From assembly GCA_016932895.1 (NCBI GenBank), contig JAFGCA010000012.1, positions 1 through 22,201 of the forward strand: a stretch of DNA of 22,201 nucleotides, given 5' to 3'. Shown here piece by piece: positions 7,245-13,108 of the stretch. Below the pieces are notes generated by a model that saw only the letters and a program-made list of their open reading frames with translations, ran no database searches and was not told the DNA's origin. A program made the position numbers and the translations under genes. The stretch is from Sedimentisphaerales bacterium (lineage in GTDB: Bacteria; Planctomycetota; Phycisphaerae; Sedimentisphaerales; SG8-4). The first letter of the stretch is position 1; every line of letters starts with the position of its first letter.

Positions 7245-7481
7245 ATGAATCAAGTCAAGGGACACGGGGACAGGCTATTGAGTACGAGCGCGGTTGCTCG
7301 GATCCTGAGCCTCAGCAAACGCACGGTGCACCGGCTCAATGCATCGGCATTGATCGTTAGGCCGCTGCGCATATCAGGCAGCGTGCGATACTTGGAATCG
7401 GAGCTGATGGCTTGGATACGCGCGGGCATGCCGAGCCGGCAGGAATGGGAAGCTTTTGAGGAGAATAGACATGCGAACTGA
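7245..7481 (+). CDS. Excisionase-like MerR-type HTH DNA-binding protein
   Basis: This 78-residue protein is a single small winged-helix domain of the excisionase/AlpA type (HTH_17). LLSTSAVARILSLSKRTVHR (residues about 11-30) is the helix-turn-helix, followed by the wing GSVRYLESELMAWI (about 45-58). Proteins of this type bind att or promoter DNA and direct excision or gene control of integrated elements. AAGGAGATTGAAAC in front of ATG 7245 is an excellent ribosome-binding site. It is the first gene of a rightward operon that ends with a tyrosine recombinase 4 kb downstream, which supports an element-control role. The usual wing motif (GGSVRW) is slightly changed. It could instead be a transcription factor for the primase-polymerase gene. 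The family call is firm; the exact role is inferred. Confidence 0.8.
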   Translation: MNQVKGHGDRLLSTSAVARILSLSKRTVHRLNASALIVRPLRISGSVRYLESELMAWIRAGMPSRQEWEAFEENRHAN

Positions 7482-7713
7482 AAGAAAAGGGGCCGCTGCC
7501 TCAATCCTGGCGGGAAAAAGCACAGCGGCCGATGTATTGAATCCACGCAGAGCATATCCGTGTCATCGACCTGTGTCAACGCGCAAGCTTCTTCTGCAAG
7601 CTGCCGAGATTCTCCTTGTCCTTCAGCTACCACTGAGCCGGTTAGAGGGGGCGGGTTTCTGGCTTCTCTTCGAGCGGCGCTTGCGTCGTGCATACCGGGG
7701 GACCGGACGATGA
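7471..7713 (+). CDS. Hypothetical 80-residue protein
   Basis: I do not recognise this protein. ATG 7471 follows GAGGAGAATAGAC, a good ribosome-binding site, and overlaps the end of the excisionase gene by 11 bp. The frame ends in TGA overlapping the ATG of the next gene (ATGA at 7710-7713). Such overlaps on both sides fit a translationally coupled operon member. The product has a basic N-terminus, a central Leu-rich stretch (KLLLQAAEILLVLQLPL) that may be an amphipathic or hydrophobic helix, and an Arg-rich tail. A different frame starting at 7560 runs through the same DNA into the zinc-ribbon gene and is the main competitor; initiation signals favour the present reading. Confidence 0.4.
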   Translation: MRTERKGAAASILAGKSTAADVLNPRRAYPCHRPVSTRKLLLQAAEILLVLQLPLSRLEGAGFWLLFERRLRRAYRGTGR

Positions 7714-8102
7714 GCAAACGCAAACGAAGCGTGGGCCTGTTGGCCTTCCTCAGGGGTAGTACGGACCCGGCGGCCGGTATGCCTGGTTGCGCCAACTATG
7801 ACAGTGCCCACGGCGGGTGTCTGCTCGGTGACCACTGCACGGTCGAGCAGGGCCAACGGTGTGGGTTTTTCGAGCGGGCGGTCCTGCCGACGGCGGCCGA
7901 CATCGGCCTCAGCGTTCAGATCCACGCGCAGTATGCCAGGCAGGTGGGCCTGAGCGATGCGGGCGAATTGGGCCGGGAACCGTCACGTTCGTGCCCGGAT
8001 TGCGGGGCCGAATTGAAGCCGCGTCAGAGGTACTGTGATACGTGCTCGGCACGCCGGCGGCGGGACAGTTACCGGCGCGCCCGGCAGAAGGCGGTGAAAT
8101 GA
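7710..8102 (+). CDS. Cys-rich zinc-ribbon protein of the mobile element
   Basis: The 130-residue product has two cysteine clusters. The first is C27, C37, C43, C51 (PGCANYDSAHGGCLLGDHCT region). The second is a C-terminal zinc ribbon, C95-x2-C98 and C109-x2-C112 (CPDCGAELKPRQRYCDTCS). A very basic tail follows (ARRRRDSYRRARQ). This looks like a nucleic-acid-binding accessory protein, but I cannot assign a function. ATG 7710 is chosen because GGGGGA lies seven bases upstream and the previous frame ends across it. A longer in-frame version from 7560 lacks these signals and adds low-complexity sequence. It lies between the excisionase and the primase-polymerase, so a part in element replication or regulation is plausible. 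Confidence 0.7.
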   Translation: MSKRKRSVGLLAFLRGSTDPAAGMPGCANYDSAHGGCLLGDHCTVEQGQRCGFFERAVLPTAADIGLSVQIHAQYARQVGLSDAGELGREPSRSCPDCGAELKPRQRYCDTCSARRRRDSYRRARQKAVK

Positions 8103-8110
8103 TGGTTGAC

Positions 8111-8242
8111 GCGCAACAGTTAACAAATACAGCCCCCCAAATTCTGTATTCTAAGGGGTCTTTCGATGCGGTTTAGAAATGCCTGTGTTGAGATATGTGG
8201 AATTGGTCTCGGACTGCGATTTGAGGCATTTAACTGTTGCGC
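8111..8242 (+). ncRNA. Possible structured RNA or origin before the primase-polymerase gene
   Basis: A perfect 13-bp inverted repeat, GCGCAACAGTTAA (8111-8123) and TTAACTGTTGCGC (8230-8242), encloses 106 nt. Inside are a 7-bp hairpin, AATACAG/CTGTATT (8126-8132, 8144-8150), and a second 7-bp helix, AAATGCC/GGCATTT (8177-8183, 8225-8231). The second helix meets the closing helix with a 2-nt overlap. Three nested or adjacent perfect helices in 132 nt are more than I would expect by chance. The closing helix ends just before the GGAG of the downstream gene, so a translation-controlling leader is possible. A replication origin or a free small RNA are alternatives. No known riboswitch is recognised. 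Confidence 0.45.
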
Positions 8243-8257
8243 CCGGAGCATGCGCGG

Positions 8258-9478
8258 ATGAACGCCAGATCCAAGAAGAAGACGCTGCTGGAGTGGGCCC
8301 TGGAATACCACTGCGCCGGTATCAACGTGGTCAAGGCGTACTACAAGGGCAAATGTCCGCCCAAGGGCGGGCAATGGGAGCGGTATGAAACCGAGCAGGT
8401 GTCGGAAGAGCAGATCCATGAATGGTTCGGGCCCGGTGCATCACACGGGAATATCTCGGTGGTGACCGGGCCCATTTCCGGCGGGCTGACCGTGATCGAC
8501 TTTGATTCGGTCGCGTTGTATGAGGCGTGGGCGAAGCAGCAGCCGGAACTGGCGAAGACAGTGCCGACCGTGAAATCGGGACGGGGCTATCATGTCTATT
8601 GCCGCTCGAACCTGGACAAAGACGATACCAGCACCTACGCCGAAATTGACATCAAGGCCAAGGGCCTGGTGTCCCTGCCCCCGTCCGTCCATAAGAGCGA
8701 CGTGCGCTACAAATGGGTCATTCCACTGCCCGAGCACGTTGAGCAACTACCCTTGTTAGACCCCTATGAGCTTGGGCTTGACCACTTGACAGACGGTACG
8801 GACGGTAAGGACGGTACTGAGGGTACAGACGGGAAGGATGGTGGGTGTGGGGGGTGTGTTGAGTTGCGCTTTGAGGATTTGGATGTTGAAACAAGGAAAG
8901 AGATTGAGCGCGCGATTGCAAAAACGCAGCCGACGGGTCCTGGACAACGACACAAGCTGTTGTTCCTATTAGCGCGGATGCTCAAAAAGATTGACGCCGT
9001 CAAAGACAAGTCTGGGGAGGACCTCATGTTCATTGCTGATATGTGGCACAAACGGGCACTGCCCAACATCGAACACAAATCCCCAACCATGACACGGGCG
9101 CGGTTCCTCGATGCTTGGAAGGATGCGAAGTATCCGCCGGGCGAGGGCAAGTCCCTGGAGATTGCGTGGGCCAATGCGCAGAAGGCGGATTCTCCGATGC
9201 CGGAACTGGAGGTATACAAGGAGGATGAGGTCATGCAGAAGCTGGTCCGCCTGTGCTTTGAATTGCAACGGCTGGCCGGACCGGATGAGGAATGGTTCAT
9301 CCCTACCCAGAAGGCACCGGAACTATTTGGCTTCAGTCACGCATGGCTGGCGGTTCTGCTCAAAACGCTGGCGGCAAACGGTATTATCCGTAAGACGAAA
9401 GAACACACGAGGGGCAAGTGCAGCCGCTACGTCTACACGGGTCCAAGCGTCAAGCTACTGAGAGAAGAGGCGGCATAG
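8258..9478 (+). CDS. Primase-polymerase (Prim-Pol, AEP superfamily)
   Basis: The 406-residue protein has an N-terminal bifunctional DNA primase/polymerase domain of the kind carried by plasmids, phages and integrative elements. The archaeo-eukaryotic primase motifs are visible: TVIDFDS with D81 and D83 (metal-binding hhDhD motif), SGRGYHVYC with H112 (sxH motif), and EIDIKAKGLVSLPPSVH at 129-145 with D131. Residues about 178-200 form a Gly-every-third-residue linker (TDGKDGTEGTDGKDGG), encoded by short repeats at 8792-8845. The C-terminus has a helical region and a probable winged helix (FGFSHAWLAVLLKTLAANGIIR). It would start element replication by making primers. No separate helicase is present in the window. 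ATG 8258 is preferred to TTG 8237; GGAG lies 10 bases upstream. Confidence 0.85.
   Translation: MNARSKKKTLLEWALEYHCAGINVVKAYYKGKCPPKGGQWERYETEQVSEEQIHEWFGPGASHGNISVVTGPISGGLTVIDFDSVALYEAWAKQQPELAKTVPTVKSGRGYHVYCRSNLDKDDTSTYAEIDIKAKGLVSLPPSVHKSDVRYKWVIPLPEHVEQLPLLDPYELGLDHLTDGTDGKDGTEGTDGKDGGCGGCVELRFEDLDVETRKEIERAIAKTQPTGPGQRHKLLFLLARMLKKIDAVKDKSGEDLMFIADMWHKRALPNIEHKSPTMTRARFLDAWKDAKYPPGEGKSLEIAWANAQKADSPMPELEVYKEDEVMQKLVRLCFELQRLAGPDEEWFIPTQKAPELFGFSHAWLAVLLKTLAANGIIRKTKEHTRGKCSRYVYTGPSVKLLREEAA
8792..8845 (+). repeat. Short in-frame repeat encoding a Gly-x-Asp/Glu linker
   Basis: Units like GACGGTACG and GACGGTAAG recur six times and encode a collagen-like run with glycine at every third position between the primase-polymerase domain and its C-terminal half. 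Such tracts change length easily by slippage. Confidence 0.7.
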
Positions 9479-9503
9479 AAAAACTTCCGGCCCGTACAAT
9501 TTT

Positions 9504-9525
9504 ATACTTGACGAACATCAAGTAT
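9504..9525. promoter_or_regulatory. Operator palindrome over the -35 box of the XRE gene
   Basis: ATACTTGA-CGAACA-TCAAGTAT has perfect 8-bp arms around a 6-bp centre. The left arm contains the -35 hexamer TTGACG, so a dimeric repressor bound here would block RNA polymerase. The adjacent XRE protein is the natural candidate, giving autorepression. Confidence 0.65.
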
Positions 9526-9536
9526 CCCGGTACGAT
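9508..9536 (+). promoter_or_regulatory. Promoter of the XRE regulator and integrase
   Basis: TTGACG (9508-9513), a 17-bp spacer and TACGAT (9531-9536) form a good sigma70-type promoter. Transcription would begin at about the start codon (ATG 9544), giving a leaderless or nearly leaderless message. The integrase lies 4 bp behind the regulator gene and would share this promoter. Confidence 0.6.
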
Positions 9537-9543
9537 AGTCATT

Positions 9544-9741
9544 ATGATACTTCAGCAGATCAGAGAGCATATGAGAACCTGCGGCAAGAGCAGATATCAA
9601 ATTAGTCAGGATACCGGGATAGATCAGGCAGCACTCTGCCGGATCTTACAGGGTGGTAGCTGCAAAGTCGAGACGGCAGAGATCTTGCTCGAATACTTTG
9701 GATTTGAGATTGTTCGAAAGAAGCGAAAGAAAGGCCGGTGA
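9544..9741 (+). CDS. Small XRE/Cro-type HTH regulator
   Basis: The 65-residue product is a single Cro/CI-type helix-turn-helix domain: YQISQDTGIDQAALCRILQG (residues about 18-37) holds the two HTH helices, with a Lys/Arg-rich tail (VRKKRKKGR). ATG 9544 gives the shortest complete domain; a longer in-frame reading from 9418 would overlap the primase-polymerase gene and the promoter. No ribosome-binding site is seen, which agrees with a promoter so close that the mRNA may begin near the ATG. The protein likely binds the palindrome at 9504-9525 and controls itself and the integrase, whose ATG lies 4 bp after its stop. An antitoxin role is less likely because no toxin gene is next to it. Confidence 0.75.
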   Translation: MILQQIREHMRTCGKSRYQISQDTGIDQAALCRILQGGSCKVETAEILLEYFGFEIVRKKRKKGR

Positions 9742-9745
9742 TATC

Positions 9746-11197
9746 ATGGCGTCAATATTCAAGCGCAAACGGCGGGTCAAAGGGGCGGACGGTCGAAACA
9801 GGGTGAAGCGGTCGCAGTGCTATTACATCGAGTACCGCGACAACGCGGGGATTCTGCGGCGCGTGAAAGGCTACACTGATTTGGCGGCGACACGGCAGAA
9901 GGCGGCGGAATTGGAACGGCAGGCCGCGCGTACCGATGCAGGCCTGATCGACAAGTATGCCGAGCATCGCAAGCGTGCCCTGCAAGAGCATCTGGAGGCC
10001 TTCCGGGAGTATCTGGCCAAGACGAAGTCTCCCCGAACGGGCCGATACCGGACGGAGGGGCATGTCGAAAAGACTGTAGGGCGCGTGGCACGTGTTCTTG
10101 ATGGATGCGGCTTTCGCTTCTGGGGTGAGATTGATCCGGCCAAGATCGAACTGTATCTTGGTGAGTACATAGACGGGGCCAAGACGCACAACCACTTTGT
10201 CACAGCACTGCGACAATTCGGCAATTGGATGGTGGACACGGAGAGGGCGGAGGTTTCGCCGGTGGCCCGGTTGAACCGCCTGAACACCAAGGACGAAAAG
10301 GGGGAGCGGCGGGCGCTGACGTCTGAGGAGGTATCCCGGCTGTTGGCGGCAACCGAGATGGCTCCACACCGATACGGCATGGACGGACACGAGAGGGCGG
10401 TTCTATACCTTCTGGCGACAGAAACGGGCCTGCGTGTGCGTGAGCTTCAGAATCTCACAGTGGGGGCGTTTGATTTCGATGAGGTCAGTGTGAGGGTCTC
10501 TGGGGAGTTCTGTAAGAACCGACAGGAAGCAGTGCAGTTGTTGAAGTATGAGCGCGCCGTACGGTTTCGGGAGTTCTTCAGGAACAAACTGCCGGAGACG
10601 CAGGCCTTCAACATGCCGAGCCACTACCGAACGGCTCAGATGTTGCACGCGGATTGTCGAGACGCCGGTGTCGAGATCGAGAACGAGAAAGGCAAGATCG
10701 TGTTTTACTCCCTCAGGCACACATTGGCGACGAACCTTGACAAGACAGGGGCCTCCCTCAAAGAGCGGATGGCGATCATGCGACATAGCGACCGCTCCAA
10801 TTTGACATTGGGAACGTATACGCATCTCCGTTCCTACGATCTGAGGCGGGCGATTGAGAATCTGCCAGACTATTTGTGGCCCGGCAGCGAGTCTGCCGCC
10901 CAAGGCGTGGCAACCGGAACCGATGGCCCCGCTGACAAGTGGACAGGGAAATGGACAGGAGAATGGACAGGAACGGCTACCAGCGATAGACAACGGTTGT
11001 CTTCGGAATGCAACGCTGGCATGTCTCAAGGCACGCATGCAAGCCCACTGAGGGGAAACGCTAAGTCCAGTGCAGCGGAGGCTTTAGGCACAGATGCGAA
11101 CGGCATGTCACTGTCTGGCACACCTGAAAAGAAGACTGGGCCCGGCTGGATTCGAACCAGCGACCAAGGGATTATGAGTCCCCTGCTCTGCCGCTGA
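9746..11197 (+). CDS. int: Tyrosine recombinase (integrase) of the tRNA-integrated element
   Basis: The 483-residue phage-type integrase has an N-terminal arm-binding/core-binding part (1 to about 180) and a catalytic domain (about 190-380). Visible catalytic residues are R230 in TETGLRVREL, probably K257 in CKNRQ, R324 in YSLRHTLAT, H347 in MRHSD, and the nucleophile Y358 in TLGTYTHL. The first residue of the HxxR box is Tyr321 here, a tolerated variant. After residue 380 comes a low-complexity tail with KWTGKWTGEWTG. The last 19 residues (GPGWIRTSDQGIMSPLLCR) are encoded by the antisense strand of the tRNA gene, so the C-terminus depends on the integrated junction. ATG 9746 lies just behind the XRE stop. 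The gene abuts its target tRNA, the usual layout for an element inserted in a tRNA 3' end. Confidence 0.93.
   Translation: MASIFKRKRRVKGADGRNRVKRSQCYYIEYRDNAGILRRVKGYTDLAATRQKAAELERQAARTDAGLIDKYAEHRKRALQEHLEAFREYLAKTKSPRTGRYRTEGHVEKTVGRVARVLDGCGFRFWGEIDPAKIELYLGEYIDGAKTHNHFVTALRQFGNWMVDTERAEVSPVARLNRLNTKDEKGERRALTSEEVSRLLAATEMAPHRYGMDGHERAVLYLLATETGLRVRELQNLTVGAFDFDEVSVRVSGEFCKNRQEAVQLLKYERAVRFREFFRNKLPETQAFNMPSHYRTAQMLHADCRDAGVEIENEKGKIVFYSLRHTLATNLDKTGASLKERMAIMRHSDRSNLTLGTYTHLRSYDLRRAIENLPDYLWPGSESAAQGVATGTDGPADKWTGKWTGEWTGTATSDRQRLSSECNAGMSQGTHASPLRGNAKSSAAEALGTDANGMSLSGTPEKKTGPGWIRTSDQGIMSPLLCR
11137..11180. other. Likely attachment site (right junction of the element)
   Basis: The integrase gene runs into the 3' half of the tRNA, where many tyrosine recombinases integrate and leave the tRNA intact. 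The element should extend left from here, and its other junction should carry a copy of the tRNA 3' end (T arm plus acceptor). I could not find that copy in positions 1 to 9700, so the far junction is probably outside the window or degraded. The exact limits of the core are unknown. Confidence 0.5.
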
Positions 11198-11208
11198 GCT
11201 ACGGGCCC
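11137..11208 (-). tRNA. tRNA with CAU anticodon, probably tRNA-Ile2 (or elongator Met)
   Basis: A complete 72-nt cloverleaf reads on the minus strand. The acceptor GGGCCCG/CGGGCCC pairs fully, the D arm is GCTC/GAGC, the anticodon loop is CTCATAA with CAT, the T arm is GCTGG-TTCGAAT-CCAGC, the discriminator base is A, and no CCA is encoded. A paired first base and the lack of three G-C pairs next to the anticodon loop argue against initiator tRNA. The segment TTGGTCGCTGGTTC closely resembles E. coli tRNA-Ile2, which reads AUA after lysidine modification by TilS. Elongator tRNA-Met is the alternative. Its 3' half is the likely integration site of the element to the left. Confidence 0.93.
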
Positions 11209-11230
11209 GCTTGCTGTTCTATCTGCGTGT

Positions 11231-11260
11231 AGTCTAACGAATGTGCGTAGGTGCGGTCAA
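11231..11260 (-). promoter_or_regulatory. tRNA promoter
   Basis: On the minus strand TTGACC (11260-11255), an 18-bp spacer and TAGACT (11236-11231) lie about 23 nt before the tRNA 5' end at 11208. This spacing fits a short-leader tRNA transcript. Confidence 0.55.
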
Positions 11261-11335
11261 GGGTGAAGTTGGCTTGGCCGGGCCGTTGGTCCGCGTAGGG
11301 TTGCCGCCGGGCGAGCTGCCGCCTGCTGGGCGATG

Positions 11336-12166
11336 TCAAGCCGGACTTTGGGGCGGAGGCGGGGGCGCGAGCGACGGCAGGGGATGATCGACGGCGAATT
11401 TGGCCCGGACCCTCTCCAGGAGCTTGGCCTTCATCTGAATTCTCCAGACGAGCAGGATCAGCGGAGGCCGCGACTTTTCCTTGAAGGTGATGACGATGCG
11501 TCCGAAGCCGAGGAGCCGTTCGAGAAAGTCGCTGGTGTCGATGCGGCTGTTGTAATCTTCGCGTCCGATCTGCTCGCCCGCCTCGGTGGGACCTTCCTGG
11601 AGGTTCATGTAGTTCGGCGTGATCGCGACGTAGTAGAACAAGCCCTTGAGCCAGGAGATGAGAACGGTCAGCAAGCCGATCAGCGTCACGAGGAGGTACC
11701 CGGTTCCACTGATGGAGAAGCCCAGGTGGCGGAGGATCTTCAGGAAACCCACCACCCAGCCGCAGAGGTTCAGCCACAGGAACACAAAACCAGCCGTGAC
11801 GATGGCGATCAGCAACAGCTTGATGCTGATGGCGTATTCCTCGACGAGGAAGTTCAGGAAAAAGACGGCAAACCAGATGCCGCCGATGACTCTCGGATTG
11901 ATCCCCGCGAACACGCCCCACTCGGTTTCCTGGAGGAACATGAGGACCGAAGCGACAAAGGAAGCCAGGATCGTCGGGACGTAGAGAACCTTCGGTGTCC
12001 AGCCAAAGGTGACCAGCCAGTCGTTGATGTCGGGGTCTTCGCGGATGGTCTTTTCCGTGCGTACGCGCGTGCGGAGGGTCTTACGCAGGAGAAACCCCAC
12101 CGCAACACCGGCGGCGACGACACCGATCAGTATGTACAACGCAATCATTTTTCCGGATGTCCACAT
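11336..12166 (-). CDS. Conserved-type membrane protein of unknown function
   Basis: The 276-residue protein has five likely membrane segments: residues about 7-27 (IALYILIGVVAAG), 58-78 (VLYVPTILASFVASVLMFL), 91-113 (GGIWFAVFFLNFLVEEYA), 118-146 (LLLIAIVTAGFVFLWLNL) and 154-182 (GYLLVTLIGLLTVLISWL). A soluble domain of about 85 residues follows; it contains strand-like runs (FGRIVITFKEKSRPPLILLVW) and could be a PH-like fold. The end is Pro-rich. ATG 12166 follows GGAAAGG at good spacing. I do not recognise a named family and assign no function. It is the first gene on the chromosomal side of the tRNA and faces the same way as the carbohydrate cluster, but 145 bp separate it from the SDR gene. 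Independent expression is therefore possible. Confidence 0.75.
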   Translation of the reverse strand: MWTSGKMIALYILIGVVAAGVAVGFLLRKTLRTRVRTEKTIREDPDINDWLVTFGWTPKVLYVPTILASFVASVLMFLQETEWGVFAGINPRVIGGIWFAVFFLNFLVEEYAISIKLLLIAIVTAGFVFLWLNLCGWVVGFLKILRHLGFSISGTGYLLVTLIGLLTVLISWLKGLFYYVAITPNYMNLQEGPTEAGEQIGREDYNSRIDTSDFLERLLGFGRIVITFKEKSRPPLILLVWRIQMKAKLLERVRAKFAVDHPLPSLAPPPPPQSPA

Positions 12167-12311
12167 TGCATTGCCTTTCCAGGTGGGGATGCCCCCGTCA
12201 TCGGAGCCTCCCGGCGAGCCGGCATACGATTCCTTTGCGTCTGGATGCTGCGATTCTACCCGTATAGACGCACGAGCACGAGTTTCATATCAAAAATCGT
12301 CGTGTTTTCGC

Positions 12312-13091
12312 TCAGACGATGGCCTTGGTGGCGCCGGTGGTGAAGCCTCCGTCGACGAGAAGGATCTGGCCGGTGACATAGGCCGACGCGTCGGAGGCCA
12401 GAAAAACGACGGTCCCATCGAGATCGTTGGGCTGTCCGGGCCGGCCCAGGGGAATCCGGTCGGTGATGTACTCGACCCAGGGCTTGTTGTCGTAGAGGAC
12501 TTTGTTCTGGGCCGTTTTGAACCAGCCGGGGGCCAGGACGTTGACGGTGATGCCGTGACGGCCCCACTCGGCGGCGAGGCTGCGGCTCATTTGCAGCACG
12601 CCCCCGCGACTGGCGCAATAGGCGTTGATGCCCTCCATGCCGAAGACGCAGGTGCAGGAGCCGATGTTGACGATCCGCCCGTAGTTGCGTTTGATCATCT
12701 CTTTGCCGACCGCCTGGGCGACGAAGAACGCGCCTTTGAGATTAGTGTTGAGGACGGTGTCCCAGTCCTCCCAGGCGAATTCGGCGGCCGGACGGCGGAT
12801 GTTCAGGCCCGCGTTGTTGACGAGGATGTCGATCCGGCCGTATTCCTCGACGGCCACGCGGACCATGCCCTCGATATCGCGCTGCGAGAGCACGTCGAGC
12901 TTGACCGGAAGGGCCTTTCGTCCCAGCCCTTCGATTTCCTCTTTGAACGGTATCAAACGCGATTTGTCCCGGCTGGTGATGACCAGGTCGGCGCCGGCTT
13001 TGGCCAGCGCCCGGCCGAAATACTGGCCGAGGCCCCGGCTGGTGCCCGTCACGACCGCTACTTTGCCGGAAAGGTCGAACAGGTTCTCCAT
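12312..13091 (-). CDS. SDR-family oxidoreductase, gluconate 5-dehydrogenase-like
   Basis: The 259-residue classical short-chain dehydrogenase has the cofactor motif TGTSRGLG (15-22), NNAG (92-95) and active-site Asn117. It is closest in appearance to gluconate 5-dehydrogenase and related sugar-acid enzymes, which interconvert keto and hydroxy sugar acids with NAD(P)H. Ser145 and Tyr158 are in place, but the catalytic Lys of YxxxK is Arg162 (YCASRGG). The tail VTGQILLVDGGFTTG is standard. ATG 13091 has GGAG upstream; an upstream TTG at 13112 is less likely. The gene starts 17 bp after the MDR dehydrogenase stop and probably shares its transcript. With the GntP-type permease upstream, a sugar-acid pathway fits, but the substrate is inferred. 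Confidence 0.85.
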   Translation of the reverse strand: MENLFDLSGKVAVVTGTSRGLGQYFGRALAKAGADLVITSRDKSRLIPFKEEIEGLGRKALPVKLDVLSQRDIEGMVRVAVEEYGRIDILVNNAGLNIRRPAAEFAWEDWDTVLNTNLKGAFFVAQAVGKEMIKRNYGRIVNIGSCTCVFGMEGINAYCASRGGVLQMSRSLAAEWGRHGITVNVLAPGWFKTAQNKVLYDNKPWVEYITDRIPLGRPGQPNDLDGTVVFLASDASAYVTGQILLVDGGFTTGATKAIV

Positions 13092-13108
13092 CCTCGATTC
13101 TCCGTCAC

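Noticed and set aside
7560..7709. N-terminal extension of the Cys-rich zinc-ribbon protein
   Set aside because: The extension lacks a ribosome-binding site and is low in complexity, whereas ATG 7710 has GGGGGA and a coupled ATGA overlap.
8111..8242. Retron-type msr-msd RNA (inverted ends flanking about 100 nt)
   Set aside because: There is no reverse transcriptase nearby; the adjacent polymerase is an AEP primase-polymerase, so only a generic structured element is claimed.
9418..9543. Longer N-terminus for the XRE regulator
   Set aside because: It would overlap the end of the primase-polymerase gene and translate through a good promoter and operator; the HTH domain is complete from ATG 9544.
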